A stretch of DNA of 64,000 nucleotides from Streptomyces noursei. Lineage in GTDB: Bacteria; Actinomycetota; Actinomycetes; Streptomycetales; Streptomycetaceae. The notes under the pieces were generated by a model. It was given only the letters and a program-made list of their open reading frames with translations, ran no database searches and was not told where the DNA came from. This document shows, in pieces, positions 25,929 through 34,617 of the stretch (position 1 is the stretch's first letter; each line of letters begins with the position of its first letter). The stretch lies in the NCBI RefSeq assembly GCF_001646665.1, contig NZ_LWBU01000249.1, forward strand, positions 1-64,000, written 5' to 3'. The position numbers and the translations under genes are program-made.

Positions 25929-27434
25929 CTATCGGTCCCCGAAGATCGTGCGGTGCCAGTCCTTCCGGGCGACCGCCGTGTTGTCGTACATCACGTGCTT
26001 GACCTGCGTGTACTCCTCGAAGGAGTAGGTTGACATGTCCTTTCCGAAGCCGGAGGCCTTGTAGCCGCCGTGCGGCATCTCGCTGATGATCGGGATGTGG
26101 TCGTTGATCCACACGCAGCCGGCCTTGATCTCTCGGGTGGCACGGCCGGCGCGGTAGACGTCACGGGTCCAGGCGGAGGCGGCGAGGCCGTAGGGCGTGT
26201 CGTTGGCCAGGGCCAGGCCCTCCTCGTCGCTGTCGAAGGGGAGCACGACGAGGACGGGACCGAAGATCTCCGCCTGGACGATCTCGCTGTCCTGGGCGGC
26301 GCCGGTGATCAGGGTGGGCCGGTAGTGAGCGCCGTCGCCGAGCGGTGCCGTGCCGCCGGTGACGACCGTGGCGTAGCCGCGGGCACGGTCGACGAACCCG
26401 GCGACGCGGTCCCGCTGGGCGTGGCTGATCAGCGGGCCGAGGTCGGTGTCCTCGTCGAACGGGTCGCCGGTGCGGACGGTCGCCATCAGGTCGGCGACCT
26501 GCTCCACGAAGGCGTCGTACAGCGGGCGCTGGACGTACGCGCGGGTGGCGGCGGTGCAGTCCTGGCCGGTGTTGATCAGGGCGCCGGCGACCGCGCCGTG
26601 CACCGCCGCCTCCAGGTCGGCGTCGTCGAAGACGACGAACGGTGCCTTGCCGCCCAGTTCGAGGTGGAGGCGCTTGACGGTGGAGGTGGCGATCTCGGCG
26701 ACGCGCCGGCCGACGGCGGTGGAGCCGGTGAACGAGGTCATGGCGACGTCGGGGTGCCCGACGAGGTGTTCGCCGGCGTCCCGGCCTGCGCCGGTGACGA
26801 TGTTGACGACGCCGTCGGGGATGCCCGCGTCGGTGGCGGCCTGCGCGAACATCAGCGAGGTGAGGGGCGTCAGCTCGGCGGGCTTGAGCACGATGGTGTT
26901 GCCCGCGGCGATGGCCGGGAGGATCTTCCAGGCGGCCATCTGCAGGGGGTAGTTCCAGGGCGCGATGGAGCCGACGACACCGACGGGTTCGCGGCGCACG
27001 TACGAGGTGTGGTCGCCGCTGTACTCGCCGGCCGACTGCCCCTGGAGGTGCCGGGCCGCCCCGGCGAAGAAGGCCGTGTTGTCGATCGTGCCGGGCACGT
27101 CGAACTCGCGCGTCAGCTTGATGGGCTTGCCGCACTGGAGGGACTCGGCGTGCGCGAGGTCCTCGGCGCGCTCGGCGAGCCGCGCGGCGAACCGGTGCAT
27201 CGCGTCCGAGCGCTCGCCCGGTGTGGCGCCCGCCCAGCCGGGCAGCGCGTCCCGGGCGGCGGCGACGGCGGCGTCCACGTCGGCGGTGGAGGCGAGGACG
27301 TAGTCGAGGACGTCCCGCCCGGTCGCGGGGTCGACGACGGTGTGGCGCCGGCCCGATGTGCCGGGCCGCAGCCGCCCGCCGATGTACTGCGCCCCGGCCG
27401 CGAAGCGGTCGAGTCCCTGGAAGGAGTTGCCCAT
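25929..27434 (-). CDS. Gamma-aminobutyraldehyde-type dehydrogenase
   Basis: The product has 501 residues. The catalytic Glu lies in LHLELGGKAPFVVF and the nucleophile in NTGQDCTAATR, the pattern of gamma-aminobutyraldehyde (PatD) and betaine-aldehyde dehydrogenases. The NAD site motifs APWNYPLQMA and KPAELTPLTSL are present. It should oxidise the aldehyde made by the FAD amine oxidase in the same operon, giving GABA or its gamma-glutamyl form. It is the first gene of the operon. Its promoter (27435-27609) carries a long palindrome and three phased CGGAATC elements. It is a paralogue of the dehydrogenase at 37582-39018. Confidence 0.93.
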   Translation of the reverse strand: MGNSFQGLDRFAAGAQYIGGRLRPGTSGRRHTVVDPATGRDVLDYVLASTADVDAAVAAARDALPGWAGATPGERSDAMHRFAARLAERAEDLAHAESLQCGKPIKLTREFDVPGTIDNTAFFAGAARHLQGQSAGEYSGDHTSYVRREPVGVVGSIAPWNYPLQMAAWKILPAIAAGNTIVLKPAELTPLTSLMFAQAATDAGIPDGVVNIVTGAGRDAGEHLVGHPDVAMTSFTGSTAVGRRVAEIATSTVKRLHLELGGKAPFVVFDDADLEAAVHGAVAGALINTGQDCTAATRAYVQRPLYDAFVEQVADLMATVRTGDPFDEDTDLGPLISHAQRDRVAGFVDRARGYATVVTGGTAPLGDGAHYRPTLITGAAQDSEIVQAEIFGPVLVVLPFDSDEEGLALANDTPYGLAASAWTRDVYRAGRATREIKAGCVWINDHIPIISEMPHGGYKASGFGKDMSTYSFEEYTQVKHVMYDNTAVARKDWHRTIFGDR

Positions 27435-27491
27435 GACGCTCTCCGTTGTCCCGGCTCGAATTGAGTGCCGATCCTGACAGAGGAGGTGCGG

Positions 27492-27569
27492 GGCAACAAG
27501 GGATTCCGTTGTTGCCTTTTGGTTACGCGACGGAATCGGTCGACCAAGTGTCGGGTGGCCGCCGGAATC
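27492..27569. promoter_or_regulatory. Control region of the polyamine operon
   Basis: A perfect inverted repeat, GGCAACAA-N9-TTGTTGCC, spans 27492-27516. The 7-mer CGGAATC (either strand) occurs at 27502-27508, 27531-27537 and 27563-27569, so copies are 29 and 32 bp apart, close to three helical turns. This phasing is what Lrp/AsnC octamers favour. The same kind of array precedes the AsnC/dehydrogenase pair near 39.1 kb. It lies between the dehydrogenase gene and the divergent NADAR gene. Confidence 0.5.
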
Positions 27570-27609
27570 TCCGTACGTTGTGTCAGTGGTGACTGCCAGA
27601 CTGGCGTGC

Positions 27610-28167
27610 ATGGAAAGGATCCACGAGCTGATCGGGCAGGTCAGCGCGGGTGCGCGCGTGAAATTCCTGCACTTCTGGGGGCACACCCCGAAGCGGGACG
27701 GGACGCTGGGGGCGAGCTGCCTGAGCCAGTGGTGGCCGTCGCCCTTCACGGTCGACGGCGTGGAGTACGCGACGGCCGAGCACTGGATGATGGCGTCCAA
27801 GGCCCGGCTCTTCGGCGACACCGACGCCGAGCGGCAGGCCGTCGAGGCGCCGAACCCGGCGCTCGCGAAGAAGGCGGGCCGGCTGGTGCGCGGCTTCGAG
27901 GAGACGGCATGGAAGCGGGAGCGCTTCGGGATCGTGGTCAGGGGCAGCGAACACAAGTTCGCCTCGGACCCGCAGTTGCGGGCGTTCCTGCTGTCGACGG
28001 GCGACCGCGTCCTGGTCGAGGCGAGCCCGGTGGACCGCGTGTGGGGCATCGGCCTGGCCGCCGACGACCCGCGCGCGCAGTCCCCGGCCCAGTGGCGGGG
28101 CCTGAACCTGCTGGGCTTCGCCCTGATGGACGCCCGCGACAGGCTCCGGGCGCAGACAGCCGGCTGA
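27610..28167 (+). CDS. NADAR family protein (YbiA-like N-glycosidase)
   Basis: With the ATG chosen the protein has 185 residues. It begins MERIHELIG and has the NADAR signatures FLHFWGHTP, the SQWWPSPFTVDGVEYATAEHWMMASKARLFGD block, and HKFASDPQLRAFLLSTGDRVLVEASPVDRVWGIGL near the end. Bacterial YbiA acts on riboflavin-pathway intermediates, and other NADAR proteins remove ADP-ribose from guanine in DNA. The window gives no evidence of a partner ADP-ribosyltransferase. Two in-frame GTG codons upstream (27580, 27589) are alternatives; none has a strong ribosome site. It is divergent from the polyamine operon. Confidence 0.85.
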   Translation: MERIHELIGQVSAGARVKFLHFWGHTPKRDGTLGASCLSQWWPSPFTVDGVEYATAEHWMMASKARLFGDTDAERQAVEAPNPALAKKAGRLVRGFEETAWKRERFGIVVRGSEHKFASDPQLRAFLLSTGDRVLVEASPVDRVWGIGLAADDPRAQSPAQWRGLNLLGFALMDARDRLRAQTAG

Positions 28168-28244
28168 CGGCGGCGGAGCCGGGGCGTGCACCGCCCTCCT
28201 CGCGGGAGGGCCCGACGCCGGGCCGTCCCCGCCGCCGCGCGGCG

Positions 28245-28916
28245 TCAGGACCGGGCGGGGACGACCAGGGACGTGTCGAAGGGGTCGCCGCCGGGCCCGT
28301 CCTGGTGGCCGGAGCCGCCCTCGGAGGTCGTGACCGCCCAGATCAGGAACGCCAGGAAGGCGCCGCTGACGACGATGCCCACCGCGCCCAGGATGATCCC
28401 GGCGAGCGCCACACCGTGGTTGTCCGCCTCGCCGCGCTGCACCTTCTTGCGGCCGAGGACACCGAAGACCAGCGCCAGGATGCCCGGGACGATCCCGAAG
28501 CCCCACATGCAGAAGAGCACCACCGAGACGATGCCGAGCACCAGCGCGGCGATGCCCATGCCGTTGGAGGGGGCCGGCTGCCAGCCGGGCTGCCCGTAGG
28601 CGCCGTAGCCGGGGTGACCGGGGTAGCCGTACGTCCCGGCCGGCGGGGTGGCCGCGGGGTAGCCGTAGGTCCCGCCGGGCGGGGTGGCGGCCGGGTAGCC
28701 GTACGGGCCGGGGACGGACGGCCCGGGACCGCCCGGGGCCGTCGGGGGCGGCGGCAGCTCACCGGTCCCGGCACCCGGGACGGAGGTCACCGTCGGCTGG
28801 TCATGGACGCCCGGCGGGCGCGCCGGCGGCTGGTACGTCGGCGGATCCACCCGGTCCTGGGGCGGCCTGCTCCCGGGCGGTGCCCACGGGTCGTTCGAGT
28901 CGCTCGTCTCCGGCAT
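28245..28916 (-). CDS. DUF4190 domain membrane protein with Pro/Gly/Tyr repeats
   Basis: The product has 223 residues. The N-terminal 140 residues are Pro/Gly-rich and include three YGYPAATPP-like or YGYPGHPG repeats, a low-complexity cytoplasmic or wall-interacting segment. Two hydrophobic helices follow (MGIAALVLGIVSVVLFCMWG and GVALAGIILGAVGIVVSGAFLAFLIW) separated by the LGRKKVQRGEAD loop, the usual DUF4190 hairpin. The ATG follows GGGGGAGGGCCC. It is convergent with the NADAR gene and divergent from the deaminase operon. Function unknown. Confidence 0.8.
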   Translation of the reverse strand: MPETSDSNDPWAPPGSRPPQDRVDPPTYQPPARPPGVHDQPTVTSVPGAGTGELPPPPTAPGGPGPSVPGPYGYPAATPPGGTYGYPAATPPAGTYGYPGHPGYGAYGQPGWQPAPSNGMGIAALVLGIVSVVLFCMWGFGIVPGILALVFGVLGRKKVQRGEADNHGVALAGIILGAVGIVVSGAFLAFLIWAVTTSEGGSGHQDGPGGDPFDTSLVVPARS

Positions 28917-29008
28917 GGGCCCTCCCCCGTCGTGTCCGGTCATGCTAACGGCCGCCCTACGATGATCCCTGACCAGCCCGGCGAGCGAACCGCACACGGA
29001 GGCCCCCG

Positions 29009-30034
29009 ATGACCGATCTGCACCCCTTCATCGCGGGGCTGCCCAAGGCCGAACTCCATGTCCACCACGTCGGTTCCGCCTCGCCCCGGATCGTCGCCGA
29101 ACTCGCCGCCCGGCACCCCGACTCCAGGGTCCCCACCGACCCCGAGGCGCTGGTCGACTACTTCACGTTCACCGACTTCGCCCACTTCATCGAGGTGTAC
29201 CTGTCGGTGGTCGACCTCGTCCGCACCCCGGAGGACGTCCGGCTGCTGACCTTCGAGGTCGCCCGCGACATGGCGCGGCAGAACATCCGGTACGCCGAGC
29301 TCACCATCACCCCGTTCAGCTCCACCCGGCGCGGCATCGACGAGAAGGCGTTCATGGCCGCCATCGAGGACGCCCGCCTCGCGGCCGAGAACGAGCTGGG
29401 CGTCATCCTGCGCTGGTGCTTCGACATCCCGGGCGAGGCCGGCCTGGAGGCGGCCGAGGAGACCGCGCGGCTCGCGGTGGACCTGCGGCCCGAGGGCCTG
29501 GTGTCGTTCGGGCTGGGCGGCCCCGAGATCGGCGTACCGCGCCCGCAGTTCAAGCCGTACTTCGACCGGGCCATCGCCGCGGGGCTGCACTCCGTCCCGC
29601 ACGCCGGGGAGACGACCGGCCCGGAGACCGTCTGGGACGCCCTGACCGCACTGCGCGCCGAGCGCATCGGCCACGGCACCAGCTCCACCCGCGACCCCGC
29701 GCTGCTGGCGCACCTCGCCGAGCACCGCATCGCCCTGGAGGTGTGCCCGACCTCCAACATCGCCACCCGCGCGGTCGCGCACCTCGACGAGCACCCCATC
29801 AAGGAGATGGTGAGCGCCGGAGTGCTGGTCACCATCAACTCCGACGACCCGCCGATGTTCGGCACCGACCTCAACCACGAGTACGGGGTCGCCGCCCGCC
29901 TCCTCGGCCTGGACGAGCGCGGGGTGGCCGCCCTCGCCAAGAACGCCGTCGAGGCGTCGTTCCTCGACCCGGCCGGCAAGGCCAGGATCGCCGCCGAGAT
30001 CGACAGCTACACCACCGAGTGGCTCCGCCGCTGA
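29009..30034 (+). CDS. Adenosine deaminase family protein, possibly aminodeoxyfutalosine deaminase
   Basis: This 341-residue zinc amidohydrolase carries ELHVHHVGSA (metal ligands H17, H19), SVPHAGETTGP, ERIGHGTS, EVCPTSNI and the metal-binding NSDDPPMFGT. The metal site is complete. The first motif reads HHVGSA where classical adenosine deaminases have HLDGS/HLEGA. From memory, close streptomycete relatives deaminate 6-amino-6-deoxyfutalosine in the futalosine menaquinone pathway, so that activity is a serious alternative to adenosine. The ATG follows ACGGAGG. It heads a five-gene operon in which each following start overlaps the previous stop. Confidence 0.9.
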   Translation: MTDLHPFIAGLPKAELHVHHVGSASPRIVAELAARHPDSRVPTDPEALVDYFTFTDFAHFIEVYLSVVDLVRTPEDVRLLTFEVARDMARQNIRYAELTITPFSSTRRGIDEKAFMAAIEDARLAAENELGVILRWCFDIPGEAGLEAAEETARLAVDLRPEGLVSFGLGGPEIGVPRPQFKPYFDRAIAAGLHSVPHAGETTGPETVWDALTALRAERIGHGTSSTRDPALLAHLAEHRIALEVCPTSNIATRAVAHLDEHPIKEMVSAGVLVTINSDDPPMFGTDLNHEYGVAARLLGLDERGVAALAKNAVEASFLDPAGKARIAAEIDSYTTEWLRR

Positions 30035-30738
30035 TGGGCCCGTCGACGCGCCCCGTCACCGCCGTCGCCCACCGGGGCGACCCGTACCGCGTCCGCGAGA
30101 ACACGCTCGCGTCGCTCCGCTCGGCCTTCGCGCGCGGCGCGGACGCGGCCGAGATCGACGTACGGCTCACCGAGGACGGCGTCCCGGTGCTCCTGCACGA
30201 CGACTCGCTGAAGCGGCTGTGGCGCGTCGACCGGCTGCTGGCGCGGGTGCCGCTCGACCGGCTGCGCGCCCTGACCGGCCCCGAGGGCGTCCCGACGCTG
30301 GCCGAGGCGCTGGACGCGGTCGGCGACCGGCGAGTGATGATCGACCTGCCGGGGGCCACCGAGCGGTCGGTGCGCGCCGTCGTCGGCACCGTCCGCGAGT
30401 GCGGCGCGGCCGACCGCGTGTACTACTGCTCCAGCGCCGCCGCCATGCTGCTGGTCCGGGCCGCCGACCCGGGCGCCGAGATCGCCCTGACGTGGACGAC
30501 GCTCGCCCCGCCGCGCCCGGTGCTGCTGGCGGCCGTGGCGCCGCGCTGGCTCAACTACCGTTTCGGGCTGGTCGGTCGGGCCCTGACGGACCGCGTCCAC
30601 CGCGACGGGATGCTGGTCTCCGCATGGACGGCCGACACCCGCAGGACCATGCGTAGGCTGATCGCCGACGGGGTGGACTCGATCACCACCAACCGCGTGG
30701 ACGCGCTGAGCGCCGTACTGAAGGGAAGCCGTACGTGA
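30034..30738 (+). CDS. Glycerophosphodiester phosphodiesterase family protein
   Basis: This 234-residue GDPD-fold enzyme is expected to hydrolyse glycerophosphodiesters to glycerol-3-phosphate and an alcohol. The conserved set is present: H13-R14 (AHRGD), E22 (REN), E40 and D42 (AEIDVRLT) and H55 (LLHDDSL). The C-terminal WTADTRRTMRRLIADGVDSITTNRVD segment matches the family end. No signal peptide is seen, so it is cytoplasmic. Its ATG overlaps the deaminase stop (TGATG), indicating coupled translation. Confidence 0.9.
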   Translation: MGPSTRPVTAVAHRGDPYRVRENTLASLRSAFARGADAAEIDVRLTEDGVPVLLHDDSLKRLWRVDRLLARVPLDRLRALTGPEGVPTLAEALDAVGDRRVMIDLPGATERSVRAVVGTVRECGAADRVYYCSSAAAMLLVRAADPGAEIALTWTTLAPPRPVLLAAVAPRWLNYRFGLVGRALTDRVHRDGMLVSAWTADTRRTMRRLIADGVDSITTNRVDALSAVLKGSRT

Positions 30739-31520
30739 CCCCGGACAGCACAGGCAGGATCCGCACCGACATCGCGCACAACGCCCGCGTCTGGAACTAC
30801 TGGCTCGGCGGCAAGGACAACTACCCGGTCGACAGGGAGGTCGGCGACCAGGTCGTCGCCATGTACCCGAGCATCGGCGAAGTCGCCCGTGCCGACCGGG
30901 CGTTCCTCGGCCGGGCCGTGGCGTACCTGGCGGGCGAGGCGGGCGTGCGGCAGTTCCTGGACATCGGCACGGGCCTGCCGACCGTCGACAACACCCACGA
31001 GGTCGCGCAGCGCATCGCGCCCGACGCCCGGGTGGTGTACGTCGACAACGACCCGATCGTCCTCACGCACGCCCGCGCCCTGCTGACCGGCTCGCCGGAG
31101 GGCGTGACGGAGTACGTCGACGCGGACGCCCACCGGCCGGACCTGATCCTGGAGGCCGTCCGGCCGGTCCTGGACCTCGGCCGGCCGGTCGCCGTGATGA
31201 TGCTCGGCATCCTCAACTTCGTCCTCGACACGGACGAGGCGCGGGCGATCGTCCGGAAGCTGATGGCGGCCGTGCCGTCCGGCAGTCACCTGGTGCTGAC
31301 CCACCCGACGCTGGAGCTGGGCGGGGAGGGCAACGCGGAGGCGATGGAGTTCTGGAACAAGAACGCCACGCCGCCCATCACGGCCCGCACCAGGGCCGAG
31401 TTCGCCTCGTTCCTGGACGGCCTGGAGGTGCTGGAGCCGGGCATCGTGTCGTGCGCGAGCTGGCGGTCGCAGGGGGCGGCGGAGGTGGCCCAGTTCGGCG
31501 CGGTGGCCCGCAAGCCGTGA
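30735..31520 (+). CDS. SAM-dependent methyltransferase, PF04672 (DUF574) type
   Basis: The product has 261 residues. Family hallmarks are the N-terminal IAHNARVWNYWLGGKDNYPVDREVGDQ and the SAM-binding FLDIGTGLPTVDNTHEVAQ followed by VVYVDNDPIVLTHARALL. These methyltransferases are very numerous in actinomycetes and mostly of unknown substrate. The GTG start lies in a GTGA overlap with the upstream phosphodiesterase gene. Position inside an operon with a two-component system is notable. Confidence 0.9.
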   Translation: MTPDSTGRIRTDIAHNARVWNYWLGGKDNYPVDREVGDQVVAMYPSIGEVARADRAFLGRAVAYLAGEAGVRQFLDIGTGLPTVDNTHEVAQRIAPDARVVYVDNDPIVLTHARALLTGSPEGVTEYVDADAHRPDLILEAVRPVLDLGRPVAVMMLGILNFVLDTDEARAIVRKLMAAVPSGSHLVLTHPTLELGGEGNAEAMEFWNKNATPPITARTRAEFASFLDGLEVLEPGIVSCASWRSQGAAEVAQFGAVARKP

Positions 31521-32668
31521 CGGCGGCGCCCGGCCGGTGGCCGACGGCCGTCGCCGACCGGTGGGCGGCGGCCCGGGCGCTCCACCCGCGGGTCGTGGAC
31601 CTCGCGGTGGCGCTGCTGGTGCAGGTGGCGGTGACCCTGCCGTTCGTCGTGCCGCGCGACCCGCGGCTGCCGGAGGCGGACTGGGCGGCGTACGGGCTGA
31701 CCACGCTGACCGTGCTGCCGCTGGTGTGGCGCCGCCGCGCGCCCGTGGCGGTGCTGCTCGCGATCCTCGGGACGAGCGCGCTGTACGAGCTGGCGCTGGA
31801 CGGGCCGGGGCAGCCGCTCCCGTACACCGGGCTGGTGATCGTCTACACGATCGCGGACCTCTCCCCGCCGCGCAGGCGGCTGGGCGTGCTGCTGATGCTG
31901 CCGGTCGTGGTGGCCGGATCGGTGTGGCTCAACACCCGGTCGGTGAGGGAGCTGACCTTCTCCCTGTTCGTCTTCGGCACGGCGTACGCCTTCGGGCGGC
32001 TCGCCGACACCCGCCGGCGGGCGAACCGCGTGGAGGCCGAGCAGGCGGCCGCGCGGGAACGGGCCCGGATCGCACGGGAGATGCACGACATCCTGTCGCA
32101 CGCGGTGAGCCTGATGGTCGTGCAGGCGGAGGCCGGCCCGGTGGCCGTCCGTACGGCGCCGGAGCGGGCGGAGGCCGCGTTCGACGCGATCTCCGAGACG
32201 GGCCGGGACGCGATGGCGCAGCTGCGGCGGATGCTGGGGGTCCTGCGGGAGGCGGACGACGCCCCGCGGTCGCCGCAGCCGGGCGCGGCTGACCTGCCGG
32301 GGCTGCTGGAGCGCGTACGGAGCAGCGGGCTGGACGTCGCGTACGAGGTGACGGGCACCGCGCGGCCGCTGCCGCCCGCCCTCGCGGCGACGGTGTACCG
32401 GGTGGTGCAGGAGGCGTTGACGAACACGGTCAGGCACGCGGCGGCCCGGGCGGCCACCGTGGAGCTGGCCTACGGGGAGGACCACGTGCGGATGTCGGTG
32501 ACGGACGACGGGCGCGGCCCCCGTGGGGCGGGCGGCGGCGGCCACGGGCTGATCGGGGTGCGGGAGCGGGCGGCGGCGCACGGCGGCGGCGCGGAGTACG
32601 GGCCGGGGCCGGGCGGGCGCGGGTTCCGGGTCGCGGTGACGCTGCCGCTGGGCGGGGAGGCGCGGTGA
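31517..32668 (+). CDS. Sensor histidine kinase, NarL/DesK-like
   Basis: The product has 383 residues starting at the GTG in a GTGA overlap with the methyltransferase. Four or so membrane helices lie between residues 28 and 160 with no large external sensor, so a membrane or cytoplasmic cue is likely. The HisKA_3 box REMHDILSHAVSLMVVQAE carries the phospho-acceptor H190. An ATP domain follows (VVQEALTNTVRHA, MSVTDDGRG, GHGLIGVRERA). The partner response regulator starts in the last bases of this gene. Confidence 0.9.
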   Translation: MTAAPGRWPTAVADRWAAARALHPRVVDLAVALLVQVAVTLPFVVPRDPRLPEADWAAYGLTTLTVLPLVWRRRAPVAVLLAILGTSALYELALDGPGQPLPYTGLVIVYTIADLSPPRRRLGVLLMLPVVVAGSVWLNTRSVRELTFSLFVFGTAYAFGRLADTRRRANRVEAEQAAARERARIAREMHDILSHAVSLMVVQAEAGPVAVRTAPERAEAAFDAISETGRDAMAQLRRMLGVLREADDAPRSPQPGAADLPGLLERVRSSGLDVAYEVTGTARPLPPALAATVYRVVQEALTNTVRHAAARAATVELAYGEDHVRMSVTDDGRGPRGAGGGGHGLIGVRERAAAHGGGAEYGPGPGGRGFRVAVTLPLGGEAR

Positions 32669-33348
32669 CGGTCCGGGTGGTGGTCGCCGACGACCAGGAA
32701 CTGGTGCGCAGCGGCTTCGCGATGATCCTGGACGCCCAGCCGGACATCGAGGTGGTCGCCGAGGTGGGCGACGGCGCCCGGGCGGTGGACGCGGTGCGCC
32801 GCCACGCCCCGGACGTGGCGCTGCTGGACGTGCGGATGCCGGTCATGGACGGCATCGAGGCGTGCCGCGCGATCGCCGCCGCCGGTTCCTGCCGGACGGT
32901 GATGCTGACGACCTTCGACTCGGACGCGTACGTGTACGAGGCGCTGCACGCGGGCGCGAGCGGGTTCCTGCTGAAGGACGTCCGCCGGGACGACCTGGTG
33001 CACGCGGTGCGGGTGGTGGCCCGGGGCGACGCGCTGCTGGCCCCGTCCGTGGCGCGACGCCTGGTCGAGGAGTACACGGCCCGGGGCGCCGGTCGGGTCG
33101 ACGGGGCGCCGCTGGAGGTGCTGACCGCCCGTGAGCGCGAGACGCTGCTCCTGCTGGGGCGGGGCCTGTCGAACGCGGAGATCGCCGCCGAGTTCACGGT
33201 GAGCGAGCACACGGTGAAGACGCACGTCGGCAACGTGCTGTCCAAGCTGGGCCTGCGGGACCGCGTCCAGGCGGTGATCTGCGCGTACGAGACGGGGCTG
33301 ATCGCCCCGGGCACTCCCCCGCACGGGGGAGCGGCCCGGGGCCGATGA
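32665..33348 (+). CDS. LuxR/NarL family response regulator
   Basis: The product has 227 residues. The receiver domain has the acidic pocket ADD (9-10), the phosphorylation site D55 (LLDVRMP) and the conserved T/K positions (MLTTFD, FLLKDV). The C-terminal LuxR-type HTH reads LTARERETLLLLGRGLSNAEIAAEF plus TVSEHTVKTHVGNVLSKLGLRDR. The GTG start overlaps the kinase stop (GTGA). It should be phosphorylated by the upstream kinase and regulate unknown targets. Confidence 0.93.
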   Translation: MTVRVVVADDQELVRSGFAMILDAQPDIEVVAEVGDGARAVDAVRRHAPDVALLDVRMPVMDGIEACRAIAAAGSCRTVMLTTFDSDAYVYEALHAGASGFLLKDVRRDDLVHAVRVVARGDALLAPSVARRLVEEYTARGAGRVDGAPLEVLTARERETLLLLGRGLSNAEIAAEFTVSEHTVKTHVGNVLSKLGLRDRVQAVICAYETGLIAPGTPPHGGAARGR

Positions 33349-33432
33349 TCCCTCGCTCCGGCGATCCGGCCGGGGCGCCAGGTCACCAGGATGGAAACGT
33401 CCGAACGACGGTCCCCAGCCAGGGAGTTGGCC

Positions 33433-34617
33433 ATGAACGCACGCACCCGTACCCTTCTCGCCGCCGCGCTCGTCCTCGGCACCGCGGCGGGCCCGCTCAC
33501 CTCACCGGCGGCCGCGCGGAGCCCCCTCCCCGCCGCCGCCCCGGTCTCCCCCACTTCCCCGGTGCCCCCGGCACCGGCCGGGCCGGACGCCGGCGCGCTG
33601 CGGGCCGCGCTCACCGGCCTGCCCGGCACGCACGCGACCGCGGCCCTCGTCCGGGTGGGCGGCACCGGCGGCTCCTGGCGCGGCAGCGCGGGGGTCCACG
33701 ACCTGCGCGGCGGGCGTCCGGCGGACCCGGACGCCCGGTTCCGCGCCGGCTCGGTGACGAAGGTGTTCACGGCGGCGGTGGTGCTCCAGCTCGCCGGCGA
33801 GGGCCGGGTGCGCCTCGACGGGTACGTCCGGGAGTACCTGCCGGACCTGATCCCGGCGGCGTACGGCCGGGTCACCGTGCGTCAGTTGCTCGACCACACG
33901 CACGGCATGCCGAACGCCGACGCGCCCGGCGGGGACGTCCACGACTGGTACGCCCGCCGCTTCGACGTCCACGACCCGCGCGCCGCCGTGGCGTCGGCGA
34001 CCGCCAAGGAGCGCGTCGCCCCGCCCGGCGAGGTGCAGCGGTACGGCAACATCGGCTACACCGTCGCCGGTCTGCTGATCGAGCGCGTCACCGGGGACAC
34101 GTACGAGAACCAGGTGACGCGCCGCGTCCTGCACCCGCTCGGCCTGCGCGGCACGTACCTCCCGGGGGCATCGCCGAGGATCCGGGGCCCGCACAACCAC
34201 GGCTACCAGGTGTTCCCGATGCCCGACGGCTCCACCGAACTGCGTGACGCCACGGTGTGGGGCGTCACGGACACCTGGGCGGCCGGCGCCCTGATCTCGA
34301 CCACCGCCGACCTGGAGCGGTTCATGCGGGCGCTCTTCCGGGGCGAGGTCGTGCGCGGGCCCCTGCTGGAGGAGATGTTCACCGTCCCCGCCGGTGTGCC
34401 CGGCGCGACGATGAGCGCGGGGCTCCAGCGGTACGAGGTGGGCGACGGCCGTGTGCTGTGGCTGAAGTCCGGTGCCCGCTGGGGCTACAGCACGATGATC
34501 GCGGCCACCCGGGACCTCTCCCGGACCCTGGTGTACTCGGTGAACTCCACCGACGCCAAGGGCAAGGAGGGGAACCCGGTGACCGAGCGGATCACACGGG
34601 CAGCGTTCGCGCGCTGA
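33433..34617 (+). CDS. Secreted serine hydrolase, beta-lactamase/DD-peptidase family
   Basis: The 394-residue protein starts at an ATG preceded by AGGGAG. It has a signal peptide (MNARTRTLLAAALVLGTAAG, to about residue 28) and a Pro/Ala linker. The class C-like active site has SVTK (S107, K110) and the Y-x-N element as YGN near residue 200. RQLLDHTHGMPN is the usual substrate-side segment. It could be a D-alanyl-D-alanine carboxypeptidase or an esterase. Its stop overlaps the convergent membrane-protein gene by 26 bp. It is separate from the preceding regulator operon (84-bp gap). Confidence 0.87.
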   Translation: MNARTRTLLAAALVLGTAAGPLTSPAAARSPLPAAAPVSPTSPVPPAPAGPDAGALRAALTGLPGTHATAALVRVGGTGGSWRGSAGVHDLRGGRPADPDARFRAGSVTKVFTAAVVLQLAGEGRVRLDGYVREYLPDLIPAAYGRVTVRQLLDHTHGMPNADAPGGDVHDWYARRFDVHDPRAAVASATAKERVAPPGEVQRYGNIGYTVAGLLIERVTGDTYENQVTRRVLHPLGLRGTYLPGASPRIRGPHNHGYQVFPMPDGSTELRDATVWGVTDTWAAGALISTTADLERFMRALFRGEVVRGPLLEEMFTVPAGVPGATMSAGLQRYEVGDGRVLWLKSGARWGYSTMIAATRDLSRTLVYSVNSTDAKGKEGNPVTERITRAAFAR

